This document shows, one piece after another, positions 36,996-46,089 of a stretch of 64,000 nucleotides of DNA. Each line of letters starts with the position of its first letter. Position 1 is the stretch's first letter. The position numbers were made by a program, and so were the translations under genes. The notes beneath the pieces were generated by a model. That model was not told the origin of the DNA. It saw only the letters and a program-made list of their open reading frames with translations, and did not search any database. Source of the DNA: Ottowia testudinis (GTDB lineage Bacteria > Pseudomonadota > Gammaproteobacteria > Burkholderiales > Burkholderiaceae_C); assembly GCF_017498525.1 (NCBI RefSeq), contig NZ_CP071796.1:3410001-3474000 (forward strand). Reading direction: 5' to 3'.

Positions 36996-37274
36996 TCACT
37001 GGATGGCAGAGGGGTGCTTGGCCAGCGGCGTGACATGCACGGTCATGAACGGGAACAGGGGCAAACCCGATAGCAACCGGTGCAGTTCGTCGTTGGAAGG
37101 GACGTCGAACACGCTGTAGTTCGCGTATTCACCCACTACCCGCCACAGATGCCGCCAAGCGCCTTCGCGCTGCAGCTGTTCGGCATAAGTCTTCTCACGC
37201 GCCTTGATGGCGTCAAATTCGGCCGCGCTGAGGTGCGTGGGCACTTTCACATCCATGCGAACCAGAAAAAGCAT
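36996..37274 (-). CDS. catC: Muconolactone delta-isomerase
   Basis: Isomerises muconolactone to 3-oxoadipate enol-lactone. The 92-residue protein starts MLFLVRMDVKVPTHLSAAEF and has the family pattern EKTYAEQLQREGAWRHLWRV and YSVFDVPSNDELHRLLSGLP, matching the decameric ferredoxin-like enzyme in length. It follows catB by 40 bp on the same strand. Confidence 0.97.
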   Translation of the reverse strand: MLFLVRMDVKVPTHLSAAEFDAIKAREKTYAEQLQREGAWRHLWRVVGEYANYSVFDVPSNDELHRLLSGLPLFPFMTVHVTPLAKHPSAIQ

Positions 37275-37314
37275 GACGAAGGTCTCCTTGGTTGAAATCG
37301 GGGTCTGACGGACC

Positions 37315-38478
37315 TCAGGCGCGCGCGCCCATGTCCACGAGCACGGGCCGGGCGCGGCGGCGGTCGAAGCGGTCAAGCTGCCGCACATCGACCTCGAGGC
37401 CAAAGCCTGGTCCATCCGGCAGCAGCAGCGCGCCGCCTTCGCGCGGCATGGGATGGGCCACCACATCTTCGACCAGCAGTTGCGGGCCGAACAATTCGCA
37501 CCCGTGGTTCGCACCGGGCAGCGTGGCGAACACATGGGCCGAGGCGGCGCTGCCGATGGAGGTTTCCAGCATGGTGCCGCCGTACCAGCCAATGTCGGCA
37601 GCGCGGGCGATGGCGGCCACCTCGCGCGTGCGCAACAGGCCGCCATGCTTGGCGACTTTCAGCGAAAACACAGAGCAGGCGCGGCCGGCGGCCAGCGCCA
37701 TGGCTTCAAAGGGTGTGCAGACCGACTCGTCGGCCATCACCAGGCCGCCGGCCAACTGCATCGACAGCTGCTGCAGCGCAGCCACGTTCCAGCGCGCGAC
37801 GGGCTGCTCGATCAGGCGCACGCCCGCGTCCACCAGCGCGGGCAGATGCTGGCGCGCCGTGGCGCCATCCCAAGCCTGATTGACATCCACCGTCAGCGGC
37901 GCGCGGCCTTGCATCGCGCGCGCGATCTCGCAGACGTGGGCCACGTCGTCGGCGGGCGCGCGGGCGCCGATCTTGATCTTGAAGAAGGCGTGCAGGCCCC
38001 GGTCCAGCAGGTCGTGCGCCTCGCGTACATCCTGCTCGACGTGGCCGCTGGCCAGCGTCCATCCCAGCGGCAGACGGTCGTGCAATTTGCCGCCCAGCAG
38101 CTGCCAGGCGGGCAGGCCGCGTGCGCGCGCCACGGCGTCGATCAGGGCCATCTCCACCGCGGCCTTGGCAAACAGGTTGCCACGGCAGGCACGGTCCATG
38201 CGCGCCAGCAAGGCCTCGAAGCGCGCGCCGTCCTGACCCATCAAGGCGGGACCAAGGCAATGGTCGACGGCGTGAAGAATGCTTTCGGGCGACTCCTCGT
38301 TCCACGACGCACCGCCGATGGTGGCCGCTTCGCCAAAGCCCATGGCGCCGCCGCGCAAAAACACCTGCACGATCACTGGCGACTGGCGCTGAATGGTGCC
38401 GAACGACAGTTTGTGCGGACGCACGGTGGGAATGTCGAGGATGCGCGCTTCGATGCGCTCGATGGCGTAGTCAGGCAT
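37315..38478 (-). CDS. catB: Muconate cycloisomerase
   Basis: Cyclises cis,cis-muconate to muconolactone. The 387-residue enolase-superfamily enzyme has the capping-domain start ERIEARILDIPTVRPHKLSF, the catalytic Lys pair in FFKIKIGARAP, the metal ligands Asp/Glu in TVDVNQAWD, LIEQPVAR and VMADESVCTP, and the second Lys in FSLKVAKHGG. The start at 38478 (MPDYAIERIEARI) was chosen over an upstream in-frame ATG. It is first in the cluster and divergent from the LysR gene. Confidence 0.96.
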   Translation of the reverse strand: MPDYAIERIEARILDIPTVRPHKLSFGTIQRQSPVIVQVFLRGGAMGFGEAATIGGASWNEESPESILHAVDHCLGPALMGQDGARFEALLARMDRACRGNLFAKAAVEMALIDAVARARGLPAWQLLGGKLHDRLPLGWTLASGHVEQDVREAHDLLDRGLHAFFKIKIGARAPADDVAHVCEIARAMQGRAPLTVDVNQAWDGATARQHLPALVDAGVRLIEQPVARWNVAALQQLSMQLAGGLVMADESVCTPFEAMALAAGRACSVFSLKVAKHGGLLRTREVAAIARAADIGWYGGTMLETSIGSAASAHVFATLPGANHGCELFGPQLLVEDVVAHPMPREGGALLLPDGPGFGLEVDVRQLDRFDRRRARPVLVDMGARA

Positions 38479-38562
38479 GAAAGATGGGTGTATTCGCAGA
38501 TGATTGATCCAAAGCTTACGCACCGCGCCTCGGTTCGTAAAATGAATCATTTACAAATCGAT

Positions 38563-38579
38563 GTTCGAAATTATCGAAC
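38563..38579. promoter_or_regulatory. LysR-type operator between catB and its regulator
   Basis: GTTCGA-AATTA-TCGAAC, a dyad with the T-N11-A arrangement of LysR regulators, in the 110-bp divergent region. It lies 9 bp before the regulator start and about 85 bp before catB, as expected for an activator that also represses itself. Confidence 0.7.
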
Positions 38580-38588
38580 GTTCATACC

Positions 38589-39476
38589 ATGGACCTGCGG
38601 CAGCTGCGCTACTTTCTGGACCTCTGCGAAACCGAGCACCTGACCCGCTCGGCAGCCAATTTGTGCATCACGCAGTCCACGCTGTCACACGCGCTCAAGC
38701 AACTAGAGGTCGACCTGGGGGTGCCACTGTTCGACCGCGTGGGGCGCGGACTGCGCCTGTCGCAGGCCGGCCGGCTGTTTCGCGATCATGCCTCGCGCAC
38801 CCTGCACGCCATCAAGGCGGGCCGCATGGCGCTGGACGACCTAGGCGCGCTGCGCAGCGGCAGCGTCGCGGTGGGTGTCATCCCCAGCTACATGACGGCG
38901 TTGCTGCCCACCGCCATCGCCAAATTTCATGCCGCCCACCCGGGCGTCACGCTGGTGGCGCGCGAACTGCGCGCCGACGCCATCCATGAAGAACTGGCCG
39001 CGGGCCGGCTGGAGCTTGGCATCAGCTTCCGTGACGACGAGCGCCGCGAGGCGCTGGCGCAGCCCCTGTGGACGGAGCGGCTTCAACTCATGGTCCCGCC
39101 CGGCCACGCGCTGGCCGGGCGCGCCGACGTGCCCATCGCGGCGTTGCACGGGCTGCCGTGCATCCTCCAGCCACGCAGCTTCATCACCCGCCGCCTGCTC
39201 GACGCAGCGCTGGCCACGCGAGGCGCGGTGCCGCGCGTGGTCATGGAAATCGATTCAGTGGCCGCATTGCTGCAAACCACCCTGCAAACCGGCCTGCCGA
39301 CCGTGGTGCCCGAGCGAGCCGCTGCCGGCGCCGCTGGTGCGCTGACTGCAGTTCGCCTGATCAGCCCCACGCCGCGCCGCACGGCCGTCATACTGCACCG
39401 TGGCGATACTGCCCTGCCTCGCGCCGCCAGCGCCTTCATCGATGCTGTACAACAAACCGTGCGGGAGAAAAAGTAG
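38589..39476 (+). CDS. LysR-family regulator of the cat/pca cluster (CatR/CatM-like)
   Basis: 295 residues. The N-terminal winged helix-turn-helix (MDLRQLRYFLDLCETEHLTR, then AANLCITQSTLSHALKQLE) is followed by a type 2 periplasmic-binding-like effector domain (VGVIPSYMTALLPTAIAKF). Divergent from catB with a shared dyad, so it most likely activates catBC-pca in response to muconate. It is not the usual CatR length variant, so symbol is withheld. Confidence 0.93.
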   Translation: MDLRQLRYFLDLCETEHLTRSAANLCITQSTLSHALKQLEVDLGVPLFDRVGRGLRLSQAGRLFRDHASRTLHAIKAGRMALDDLGALRSGSVAVGVIPSYMTALLPTAIAKFHAAHPGVTLVARELRADAIHEELAAGRLELGISFRDDERREALAQPLWTERLQLMVPPGHALAGRADVPIAALHGLPCILQPRSFITRRLLDAALATRGAVPRVVMEIDSVAALLQTTLQTGLPTVVPERAAAGAAGALTAVRLISPTPRRTAVILHRGDTALPRAASAFIDAVQQTVREKK

Positions 39477-39582
39477 CGGCGGGATAGCGCCCTCACGCCG
39501 CATGAAGCGGCATGGCGCTGACTTGGCGTCCGTGGCTCATGCCACCAACCCAGCCGTGGGCCGGCGTGCTAGCCTCGGCGCC

Positions 39583-40032
39583 ATGTTTGCCCCCTCTCAA
39601 GCCGACGTTCGCCGCTTTTTCTGTAGCGCCTGGTCCAAGCGCCAGGCGGGCCAACCGATGGAAACCATCGAAACGCTGGCCGCAGGCTGGATCGCCGAGC
39701 ACCCCGAGTGGCACGCCGATTTCGGCGACGCCGAAGCGGCCGTGGCGCGCGATTACGGCGATGGCGCGGTGGGCGGCAACCCGTTTCTGCATCTATCGAT
39801 GCACCTGTCGATCAGCGAGCAGTGCAGCATCGACCAGCCGCGCGGCATCCGACAGGCGGTGGAACTGCTGGCCGCGCGCCGCGGCGACCTGCACGCCGCG
39901 CACCACGAGGTGATGGAATGCCTGGGCCAGATGCTGGCCGATGCGCAAGCCAGCGGCAGCGCGCCCGACGGCGACGCGTATATCGCCTGCGTGCAGCGGC
40001 GTGCGACGCGCGCCGCAGGCCACGCCAGATGA
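39583..40032 (+). CDS. DUF1841 family protein
   Basis: 149 residues, soluble. Family features: MFAPSQADVRRFFCSAW at the start, IAEHPEWHADF, and NPFLHLSMHLSISEQCSIDQP with the His/Glu-rich segment. DUF1841 proteins are conserved in beta/gamma-proteobacteria without known function. The start at 39583 was chosen because it is the conserved N-terminus. It is convergent with cytochrome c4 across a two-way terminator. Confidence 0.88.
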   Translation: MFAPSQADVRRFFCSAWSKRQAGQPMETIETLAAGWIAEHPEWHADFGDAEAAVARDYGDGAVGGNPFLHLSMHLSISEQCSIDQPRGIRQAVELLAARRGDLHAAHHEVMECLGQMLADAQASGSAPDGDAYIACVQRRATRAAGHAR

Positions 40033-40073
40033 TCCAAGCGAGCCGGGAGCATGGGTCACTAGAGGGCCCAAAC

Positions 40074-40105
40074 AAAAAAGCCCGCTGGTGGCGCGGGCAT
40101 TTTTT
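40074..40105. terminator. Bidirectional terminator
   Basis: AAAAAA, GCCCGC, loop, GCGGGC, ATTTTTT between convergent DUF1841 and cytochrome c4 genes. Confidence 0.9.
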
Positions 40106-40124
40106 GGTGTGGCGAAACGCGCGC

Positions 40125-40790
40125 TCAACGGAAGCGCGACTCCGGCACGGTCTTGAGTTCGCCCGGCAAGCTGCCGATGTAGTTGGCCATGGCTTTCAGC
40201 TCCGCATTTGAAAACTGCTTGACCATGCCTCCCATGACCGGGTTGCTGCGGCCCCAGGTATGGTTCGTGTTGTCGCGATAAGACTTGAGCGCCACGAACA
40301 GGTAGTCGGGATGTTGGCCGGCGATCTTGGGGTAGCCGAGGTCGATCGGTTTCGAATAGTTGTCACCGTGGCACGACACGCAGGCGCCTTTTTGCAGCAG
40401 TTGCGCCACCTGTGCGCTCGGCTCGCGCGGCGCGGGCAGATCGGCAGCGCCTTCGACCTTGCCCTGCTGCTCGTAAAAGGCCGCAACGTCGGCGATGTCC
40501 TGCTCGGTCAGCGTGGTCGCGATACCGCGCATGCTGGGATGCTTGCGATCGCCCTTTTTATAGCTGTCCAGCACCGAGGCGATGTATTTGGCGTTCTGCC
40601 CGGCGATCCTGGGCACCTTGTAGACCTCGGGAAAGCTCGACTGGTAGCCGATGATGCCGTGACAACCGATGCACATGGCGATCTTGCCTTCACCAGCCTT
40701 GGCATCGCCGGTGACCTGGGCCTGGGCCGGCAACGCGGCGCCCAAAGCGACGACGATGGCAGCGAACATCGGAGACAGAGTCGTTTTCAT
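40125..40790 (-). CDS. Cytochrome c4 (diheme)
   Basis: Periplasmic electron carrier, 221 residues. Signal peptide ends at about residue 24 (LPAQA). Two class I heme domains carry CIGCH (about 40-44) and CVSCH (about 139-143), with axial Met candidates MRGIA and MGGMVKQF. Such cytochromes feed electrons to terminal oxidases such as the aa3 complex encoded elsewhere in this window. The start at 40790 excludes six upstream residues. Confidence 0.95.
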   Translation of the reverse strand: MKTTLSPMFAAIVVALGAALPAQAQVTGDAKAGEGKIAMCIGCHGIIGYQSSFPEVYKVPRIAGQNAKYIASVLDSYKKGDRKHPSMRGIATTLTEQDIADVAAFYEQQGKVEGAADLPAPREPSAQVAQLLQKGACVSCHGDNYSKPIDLGYPKIAGQHPDYLFVALKSYRDNTNHTWGRSNPVMGGMVKQFSNAELKAMANYIGSLPGELKTVPESRFR

Positions 40791-40914
40791 TTTGCGCGCA
40801 CAATCCAAGTTTGTTTGATCCAGGTCAGAGGCGATTGATTGTAATCAAGCCTGCCCGCCCTGCGCAGCACACTGCGCGACCTGGTGCCCACTTGCCATCC
40901 GCGCGCTCTCCGCT

Positions 40915-41757
40915 ATGAAATTCCAAGGCTCCGAAAACTACGTCGCCACACAAGATCTGATGCTGGCCGTCAACGCCGCCATCACGCTCAAGCGCCCGCT
41001 GCTCGTCAAGGGCGAGCCCGGCACCGGCAAGACCATGCTGGCCGAGGAAGTGGCCGAGGCGCTGAAGCTGCCGCTGCTGCAATGGCACATCAAGAGCACC
41101 ACCAAGGCGCAGCAAGGCCTGTATGAATACGACGCCGTCAGCCGTCTGCGCGACAGCCAGCTGGGCGACGACAAGGTCAAGGACATCCACAACTACATCG
41201 TCAAAGGCGTGCTGTGGCAGGCTTTCACCGCCGACGAGCCGGTGGCGCTGCTCATTGACGAGATCGACAAGGCCGACATCGAATTTCCCAACGACCTGCT
41301 GCGCGAGCTCGACCGCATGGAGTTCCACTGCTACGAGACGCGCGAGACCGTGCGCGCCAAGCACCGCCCGGTGGTGTTCATCACCTCGAACAACGAAAAA
41401 GAGCTGCCCGACGCCTTCTTGCGCCGCTGCTTCTTTCACTACATCAAGTTCCCCGAGCCCGAGACGATGCGGCAGATCGTCGACGTGCACTTCCCGAACC
41501 TGAAGAAGGAACTGCTCGGCGCCGCGATGAAGGTGTTCTACGACGTGCGCGGCCTGCCGGGCTTGAAGAAAAAACCTTCCACCAGCGAACTGCTCGACTG
41601 GCTGAAGCTGCTGGTGGCCGAAGACATTCCGCTCGAAGCCCTGCAAAGCGCCGACAGCAAGGTCAGCGTACCGCCGCTGGTGGGCGCGCTGCTGAAGAAC
41701 GAGCAGGACGTGACCCTGTTCGAGAAGCTGGTGTTCATGAACCAGCGCAACCGCTGA
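40915..41757 (+). CDS. MoxR-family AAA+ ATPase
   Basis: 280 residues. Walker A GEPGTGKT at residues 33-40, Walker B ALLIDEIDKAD near residue 108, sensor region VVFITSNNEKELPDAFLRRC. MoxR ATPases act as chaperones that activate metal enzymes or complexes, usually with a VWA-domain partner. Here the VWA gene lies downstream (44177), with three other genes between. The ATPase type (CoxD-like) and partner suggest a CoxD/CoxE-type pair. Confidence 0.93.
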   Translation: MKFQGSENYVATQDLMLAVNAAITLKRPLLVKGEPGTGKTMLAEEVAEALKLPLLQWHIKSTTKAQQGLYEYDAVSRLRDSQLGDDKVKDIHNYIVKGVLWQAFTADEPVALLIDEIDKADIEFPNDLLRELDRMEFHCYETRETVRAKHRPVVFITSNNEKELPDAFLRRCFFHYIKFPEPETMRQIVDVHFPNLKKELLGAAMKVFYDVRGLPGLKKKPSTSELLDWLKLLVAEDIPLEALQSADSKVSVPPLVGALLKNEQDVTLFEKLVFMNQRNR

Positions 41758-41771
41758 AGACCATTCGCGCC

Positions 41772-42527
41772 GTGAGATCGCCACGCACCGCGCTTACCGT
41801 GACGGCGCTGCTGGCCGCAATGCTGGCGCCGCCGGCCGCCCATGCGTTCTGGGGCGCCTTGGGCAAGCTGGGTTCGCTGGGCGGTAAAGCCGCCACCAGC
41901 GCTGCCGGCAAGGGTGCCGCAGCCACGGCGGGCAAAGGTGTGGCTGCCGGTGGCGCATCGGTGGCCGGGGTTGAGCTGGCCGAGGGCGCTGCCCAGGCAG
42001 GCAAGGCCGGCGCCGGGCTGGCCGCCCACTCGGGTGACGACATCGCGCGCGCCTCGGGCCTGGGCAAAGCCGTGCCCGACGAACTGGCCGCCATGCTGCG
42101 CACGCCCGGCAAGACACTGCTCGACGTGCCCGATGCCGGTGCACGCCACTGGCTGTCCACCCCCACATCCAAGCTGGGTGCCGCTGACGCGGATTTGATG
42201 GTGACCGACTACGTGCGCCTGCTGGAAGGCAAATCCGCGCTGGGGCCTGCCGCCGCCCCGGCCACACCTGCCGCCGCCAAAGCGGGCCGCCGCACCGCCG
42301 CGCCGCCAGCGCCCAAATTGCCGACGGAGCGGCCCGCCAGTTCGGTGCCCTGGCACGCCGCCGAGCTGCTGGTGCGCGCGGCGCATCTGGGCCACACCGG
42401 CGCCCAGCAGGAGTTGGACCGGCTGTGCCGCGCGCCGGCAGCGCAGGCCACGCCTGCCGCGTGCGCCCAACGCAAACCAACGGCAGCCCCGCCGGCAGCG
42501 GCGGCGCGCAAACCAGCCGCGCCCTGA
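41772..42527 (+). CDS. Hypothetical secreted Ala/Gly-rich protein
   Basis: About 251 residues with a GTG start. Signal peptide about 1-26 (ending PPAAHA), then a low-complexity Gly/Ala/Lys region (GKAATSAAGKGAAATAGKGV) and an Ala/Pro-rich tail. One central folded-looking block (HSGDDIARASGLGKAVPDEL, then LLDVPDAGARHW) and a C-terminal SEL1-like segment (AAELLVRAAHLGHTGAQQEL). Function unknown. It begins 14 bp after the MoxR gene, so it is likely co-transcribed. Confidence 0.75.
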   Translation: MRSPRTALTVTALLAAMLAPPAAHAFWGALGKLGSLGGKAATSAAGKGAAATAGKGVAAGGASVAGVELAEGAAQAGKAGAGLAAHSGDDIARASGLGKAVPDELAAMLRTPGKTLLDVPDAGARHWLSTPTSKLGAADADLMVTDYVRLLEGKSALGPAAAPATPAAAKAGRRTAAPPAPKLPTERPASSVPWHAAELLVRAAHLGHTGAQQELDRLCRAPAAQATPAACAQRKPTAAPPAAAARKPAAP

Positions 42528-42557
42528 CTGCCTGCCGCTGATACAGCCGCCCTCACC

Positions 42558-43547
42558 ATGCCTGTCGCACCCACGCTTTCGTTGCCCGACATTGAAGCCG
42601 CCCATGAGCGCCTGCGCGCCCGCGTGCTTGAAACGCCCGTGTGGCGCTGGCAAACCGGCGCCGCCGCCGCGCTGGGCGACACAGCCATCTGGCTGAAGCT
42701 GGAGCTGTGGCAAAAAACCGGCACCTTCAAGCTGCGCGGCGCGCTGAACGTGATGGACCAACTCGGCAGCGCCGAACTGGCCCGTGGCGTGACGGCCGTG
42801 AGCGCCGGCAACCACGCCATGGCGGTGGCGCAGGCGGCGCAGATGGTGGGCACCTCGGCCAAGCTGGTCATGCTGGCGCACTCCAGCCCGGCCCGCGTCG
42901 ACTTCTGCCGCGCGCTGGGCGCCGAGGTGCTGCAAGCGCCCGACATCCACACCGCGTTTGCCTGGGCCGACCGCATTCAGCAGGACGAAGGGCGCTGCCT
43001 GATTCACCCCTTCGAAGGGCCCGGCACGGCGCTGGGCACGGCCGGCGTGGGCCTTGAATTGATGCGCCAGCTGCCGCAGCTGGACGCCGTGGTCGTGCCC
43101 GTTGGTGGTGGCGGGCTGTGCGCGGGCATTGCCGCGGCGGTCAAGCAGATCAAGCCCGGCTGCAAGGTGTACGGCGTTGAGCCCGCCGGCGCCAACAGCA
43201 TGCAGCGCAGCCTGGCGGCGGGCAGTCCGCAGAAGCTGGCGCAGGTCAGCACCATCGCCGACAGCCTGGGCGCACCCTTTGCCCTGCCCTACTCCTTTGG
43301 CCTGTGCCAGCAATACGTGGATGAAGTCGTCACCGTGACCGACGACGCCCTGCGCGCCGCCATGCTCACGCTGTTCACCGACATGAAACTGGTGTGCGAG
43401 CCGGCCACCGCCGCCTCCACCGCCGCGCTGCTGGGGCCATTGCGCCAGCGCCTGCAAGGCCAGGTGGTGGGCCTGATCGTGTGCGGCGCCAACATCGACG
43501 CAGCGCGCTTTTCCCAACTGATCCAGAAGCAGGACGCCTCCGCATGA
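42558..43547 (+). CDS. PLP-dependent threonine dehydratase-like enzyme
   Basis: 329 residues. The PLP lysine is Lys58 in KTGTFKLRGA, the glycine loop is VVPVGGGGLCAGI, and the C-terminal block is VVGLIVCGANID. This is a catabolic-type threonine/serine dehydratase, lacking the C-terminal regulatory domain of IlvA. It may act on L-threonine, L-serine or a 3-hydroxyaspartate. The stop codon overlaps the start of the acetyltransferase gene. Confidence 0.9.
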   Translation: MPVAPTLSLPDIEAAHERLRARVLETPVWRWQTGAAAALGDTAIWLKLELWQKTGTFKLRGALNVMDQLGSAELARGVTAVSAGNHAMAVAQAAQMVGTSAKLVMLAHSSPARVDFCRALGAEVLQAPDIHTAFAWADRIQQDEGRCLIHPFEGPGTALGTAGVGLELMRQLPQLDAVVVPVGGGGLCAGIAAAVKQIKPGCKVYGVEPAGANSMQRSLAAGSPQKLAQVSTIADSLGAPFALPYSFGLCQQYVDEVVTVTDDALRAAMLTLFTDMKLVCEPATAASTAALLGPLRQRLQGQVVGLIVCGANIDAARFSQLIQKQDASA

Positions 43548-44155
43548 CGGCAGCCACGCCCTTCGTTACACCCGTCACGCTGCGCCAGCACGGTGTTCGG
43601 CTGGAGCCGCTGGCGCCCTCGCACGAGGCCGGCCTGCGCGCGGCCGCCGCCGACGGCGAGCTGTGGAAGATTCGCGTCACCAGCGTGCCCGAGCCGCAGG
43701 ACACGCGCGCCTATATCGACACCGCCCTGCAAATGCGCGCCGACGGCCACCGCTTCGCCTTCGCCGTTGTCGATGAAGCCAGCGGCACCGTGCTGGGCAG
43801 CACCAGCTACCACGACATCGTGCCGGTCATCCGGCGCGTGGAGATCGGCTACACCTGGTATCGCCAGAGCGTGCAGCGCACGCACGTCAACACCACGTGC
43901 AAGTTGCTGATGATGGGCCACGCCTTTGACACCCTGGGCTGCGCGGTGGTGGGTTGGCGCACCGACAACTTCAACTTTGCCAGCCAGCGCGCCATCGAGC
44001 GCCTGGGCGCGCGCCGGGACGGCGTGATCCGCCACCACGCGCTGCGCCGCGACGGCACCGTGCGCGACACCGTGATGTACAGCATGACCGCCGGCGAATG
44101 GCCCGAGGCAAAAGCCCAGTTGCTCTATTTATTGAAGCAACGCACACAGCATTGA
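43544..44155 (+). CDS. GNAT-family acetyltransferase
   Basis: 203 residues, RimJ/RimL-like: VRLEPLAPSHEAGLRAAA near the start, EIGYTWYRQSVQRTHVNTTCK around the acetyl-CoA loop, and FNFASQRAIERLGARRDGV in the C-terminal half, a typical pattern. Its target (protein N-terminus or small molecule) is unknown. Its ATG overlaps the preceding stop by 3 bases, indicating coupling. Confidence 0.88.
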   Translation: MTAATPFVTPVTLRQHGVRLEPLAPSHEAGLRAAAADGELWKIRVTSVPEPQDTRAYIDTALQMRADGHRFAFAVVDEASGTVLGSTSYHDIVPVIRRVEIGYTWYRQSVQRTHVNTTCKLLMMGHAFDTLGCAVVGWRTDNFNFASQRAIERLGARRDGVIRHHALRRDGTVRDTVMYSMTAGEWPEAKAQLLYLLKQRTQH

Positions 44156-44176
44156 AGCGGACAAGGAGCCCACATC

Positions 44177-45364
44177 ATGCTGATCGACTTTTTCTACACG
44201 CTGCGCGCGGCCAAGCTGCCGGTGTCGGTCAAGGAATTTTTGACCCTGCTTGAAGCCCTTCAGGCCGACGTGGTCGGCCCGCGCCAGCCCGACGCCTGCT
44301 CGATCGACGACTTCTACTATCTCGCGCGCACCGCGCTGGTCAAGGACGAAAAGCACTTCGACAAGTTCGACCGCGCCTTTGCCGCCTACTTCAAGGGCGT
44401 GGAACAGATCGCCGACTTTCGCAAGGAAATCCCAGCCGATTGGCTGCGCAAGGTGCTTGAAAAAGAGCTGACGCCCGAGCAGAAAGCCGCCATCGAGAAG
44501 ATGGGCTGGGACGAGCTGATGGAGACCTTGAAGAAGCGCCTGGAAGAGCAGAAAGAGCGCCACGAAGGCGGCAGCAAGTGGATCGGCACCGGCGGCACCA
44601 GCCCGTTTGGCCACGGCGGCTACAACCCGCAGGGCATCCGCATCGGCGGCAAGGGGCAGAACAAAAGCGCGGTGAAGGTGTGGGACCAGCGCGCCTACCG
44701 CGACTACGACGACAGCCAGGAGCTGGGCACGCGCAATATCAAGGTCGCGCTGCGCCGCCTGCGCCGCTTTGCGCGCCAGGGCAACGAACTGGAGTTGGAC
44801 TTGCCCGACACCATTCGCAGCACGGCGGCCAACGCCGGCTGGCTCGACATCAAGATGGTCCCTGAGCGCCACAACACCGTGAAGGTGCTGCTGCTGATGG
44901 ATGTGGGTGGCACCATGGATGAGCACATCGCCCGCGTGGAAGAGCTGTTTTCAGCCGCCAAGGCCGAGATGAAGCACCTGGAGTTCTATTACTTCCACAA
45001 CTGCGTGTACGACTTCATGTGGCGCAACAACCGGCGCCGCTTTGCCGAGAAATTTGCCACCTGGGACATCATCCGCAAGTACAACAAGGACTACAAGCTC
45101 ATCTTCGTGGGCGACGCCACCATGAGCCCCTACGAGATCCTGCAGCCGGGCGGCAGCGTGGAATACAACAACGAGGAGCCCGGCGCCGAATGGTTGCAGC
45201 GCCTGACGCACGCGTTCCCCAAGTTCGCCTGGATCAACCCCGAGCCGCAAGGCGTGTGGCAGTACCGCCAGAGCATTGCCATCATCCAGCAACTGATGGG
45301 CCAGCGCATGTTCCCGCTCACGCTCAAGGGGCTGGAAGACGCGATGCGGATGCTTTCAAAATGA
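44177..45364 (+). CDS. VWA-domain protein (CoxE-like) with degenerate metal site
   Basis: 395 residues. N-terminal helical region (1-~130), glycine-rich linker, and a C-terminal von Willebrand A domain from about residue 233. The metal-site motif DxSxS is replaced by DVGGTMD (Asp242), so metal binding is likely impaired or altered. It is the probable partner of the MoxR ATPase 2.4 kb upstream. The stop codon TGA at 45362 is supplied by a repeat copy (..AATGATAGC..). Confidence 0.9.
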   Translation: MLIDFFYTLRAAKLPVSVKEFLTLLEALQADVVGPRQPDACSIDDFYYLARTALVKDEKHFDKFDRAFAAYFKGVEQIADFRKEIPADWLRKVLEKELTPEQKAAIEKMGWDELMETLKKRLEEQKERHEGGSKWIGTGGTSPFGHGGYNPQGIRIGGKGQNKSAVKVWDQRAYRDYDDSQELGTRNIKVALRRLRRFARQGNELELDLPDTIRSTAANAGWLDIKMVPERHNTVKVLLLMDVGGTMDEHIARVEELFSAAKAEMKHLEFYYFHNCVYDFMWRNNRRRFAEKFATWDIIRKYNKDYKLIFVGDATMSPYEILQPGGSVEYNNEEPGAEWLQRLTHAFPKFAWINPEPQGVWQYRQSIAIIQQLMGQRMFPLTLKGLEDAMRMLSK

Positions 45365-45390
45365 TAGCTGCCTGCGCATTGTTTAAAACG
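45355..45390 (-). repeat. Dispersed repeat, copy R14, overlapping the VWA stop codon
   Basis: TTTCAAAATGATAGCTGCCT followed by GCGCATTG; the head of the repeat with first arm. It supplies the stop codon of the upstream gene. Confidence 0.7.
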
Positions 45391-45437
45391 ACTCGCGGCG
45401 GATTTTGCCCCGATTCGGCGATTCGGGGCCAACCTGT

Positions 45438-45986
45438 TCATGCGCGCCGGCGCGCCGCCATTTCCGCGCCGATGCGCTGCAGATCGGCAGCGGCCAGCAG
45501 CGTGCGTGCCGCCGGATAGGCCAGCGACTCCTCCAGCGGGATATGGCGCTCATAAGCGGCGGCGAAGTCGCGCGCCAGCGTGCGGGCGGCGTCGGTCACG
45601 GCAGGCGCCGGTTCGCCGTCGCGCCAGGCCAGCAGCACGGCGCGCAGGCGCTGCCACAGCGCGTGCATCTCGACGTGATCGGCCTGCAGCTGCGCCACGG
45701 CGCCCCGCACGCGGGCATCGGCGTGTTCCTTCAAGAGCGGAAACAGGTGACGCTCCTCGTCTTCGTGGTGGTGCGGGCCGGCAATGTCGAAGTAGCGCAG
45801 CACGTCGCCCGCCGCACTGCGCGATGACGCATCGTGGCCCTTGGCATCGATGTACGCCACCAGCCGCGCCAGCAACGCCAGGCTGCGCTGCACGCGCTCA
45901 TGACAGGCTTCGAGCATTTCGAACGGCTGCTCGAATCCCACGGCAGGCGATTGAAATCCGGGCAGCGAAACGGCAGAGGTCACCAT
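45438..45986 (-). CDS. Hemerythrin-domain protein
   Basis: 182 residues, four-helix hemerythrin-like fold with His/Glu iron ligands: ACHERVQRSL, HHHEDEERHLFPLL, ADHVEMHALW and ERHIPLEESLAYP. Such proteins bind a di-iron centre and sense or detoxify oxygen or nitric oxide species, often in the cytosol. It is a single gene divergent from tamA. Confidence 0.92.
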   Translation of the reverse strand: MVTSAVSLPGFQSPAVGFEQPFEMLEACHERVQRSLALLARLVAYIDAKGHDASSRSAAGDVLRYFDIAGPHHHEDEERHLFPLLKEHADARVRGAVAQLQADHVEMHALWQRLRAVLLAWRDGEPAPAVTDAARTLARDFAAAYERHIPLEESLAYPAARTLLAAADLQRIGAEMAARRRA

Positions 45987-46077
45987 GCGCCGATTGTCCG
46001 CCGATCACACGCGGCTTGCCGCCGCCATGCGGCGTACCGACAGGGCAAATGCGGTTTTGTCCGACAAACCCGGCAAC

Positions 46078-46083
46078 TACACT
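46078..46083 (+). promoter_or_regulatory. -10 box six bases before the GTG of tamA: likely leaderless start
   Basis: TACACT, then 6 bases, then GTG at 46090; a TTTTGT sequence is at 46055-46060 (17-bp spacing). Confidence 0.45.
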
Positions 46084-46089
46084 CAACCG

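Noticed and set aside
40552-40580. TTTTTATAGCTGTCCAGCACC inside cytochrome c4 as another repeat copy
   Set aside because: Only the TATAGCTG core matches; the palindromic arms are missing and the residues (SYKKG) are normal for cytochrome c4.
41538-43517. A 659-codon minus-strand open frame opposite moxR and the dehydratase
   Set aside because: Low-complexity Gly/Arg composition typical of a GC-rich shadow frame.
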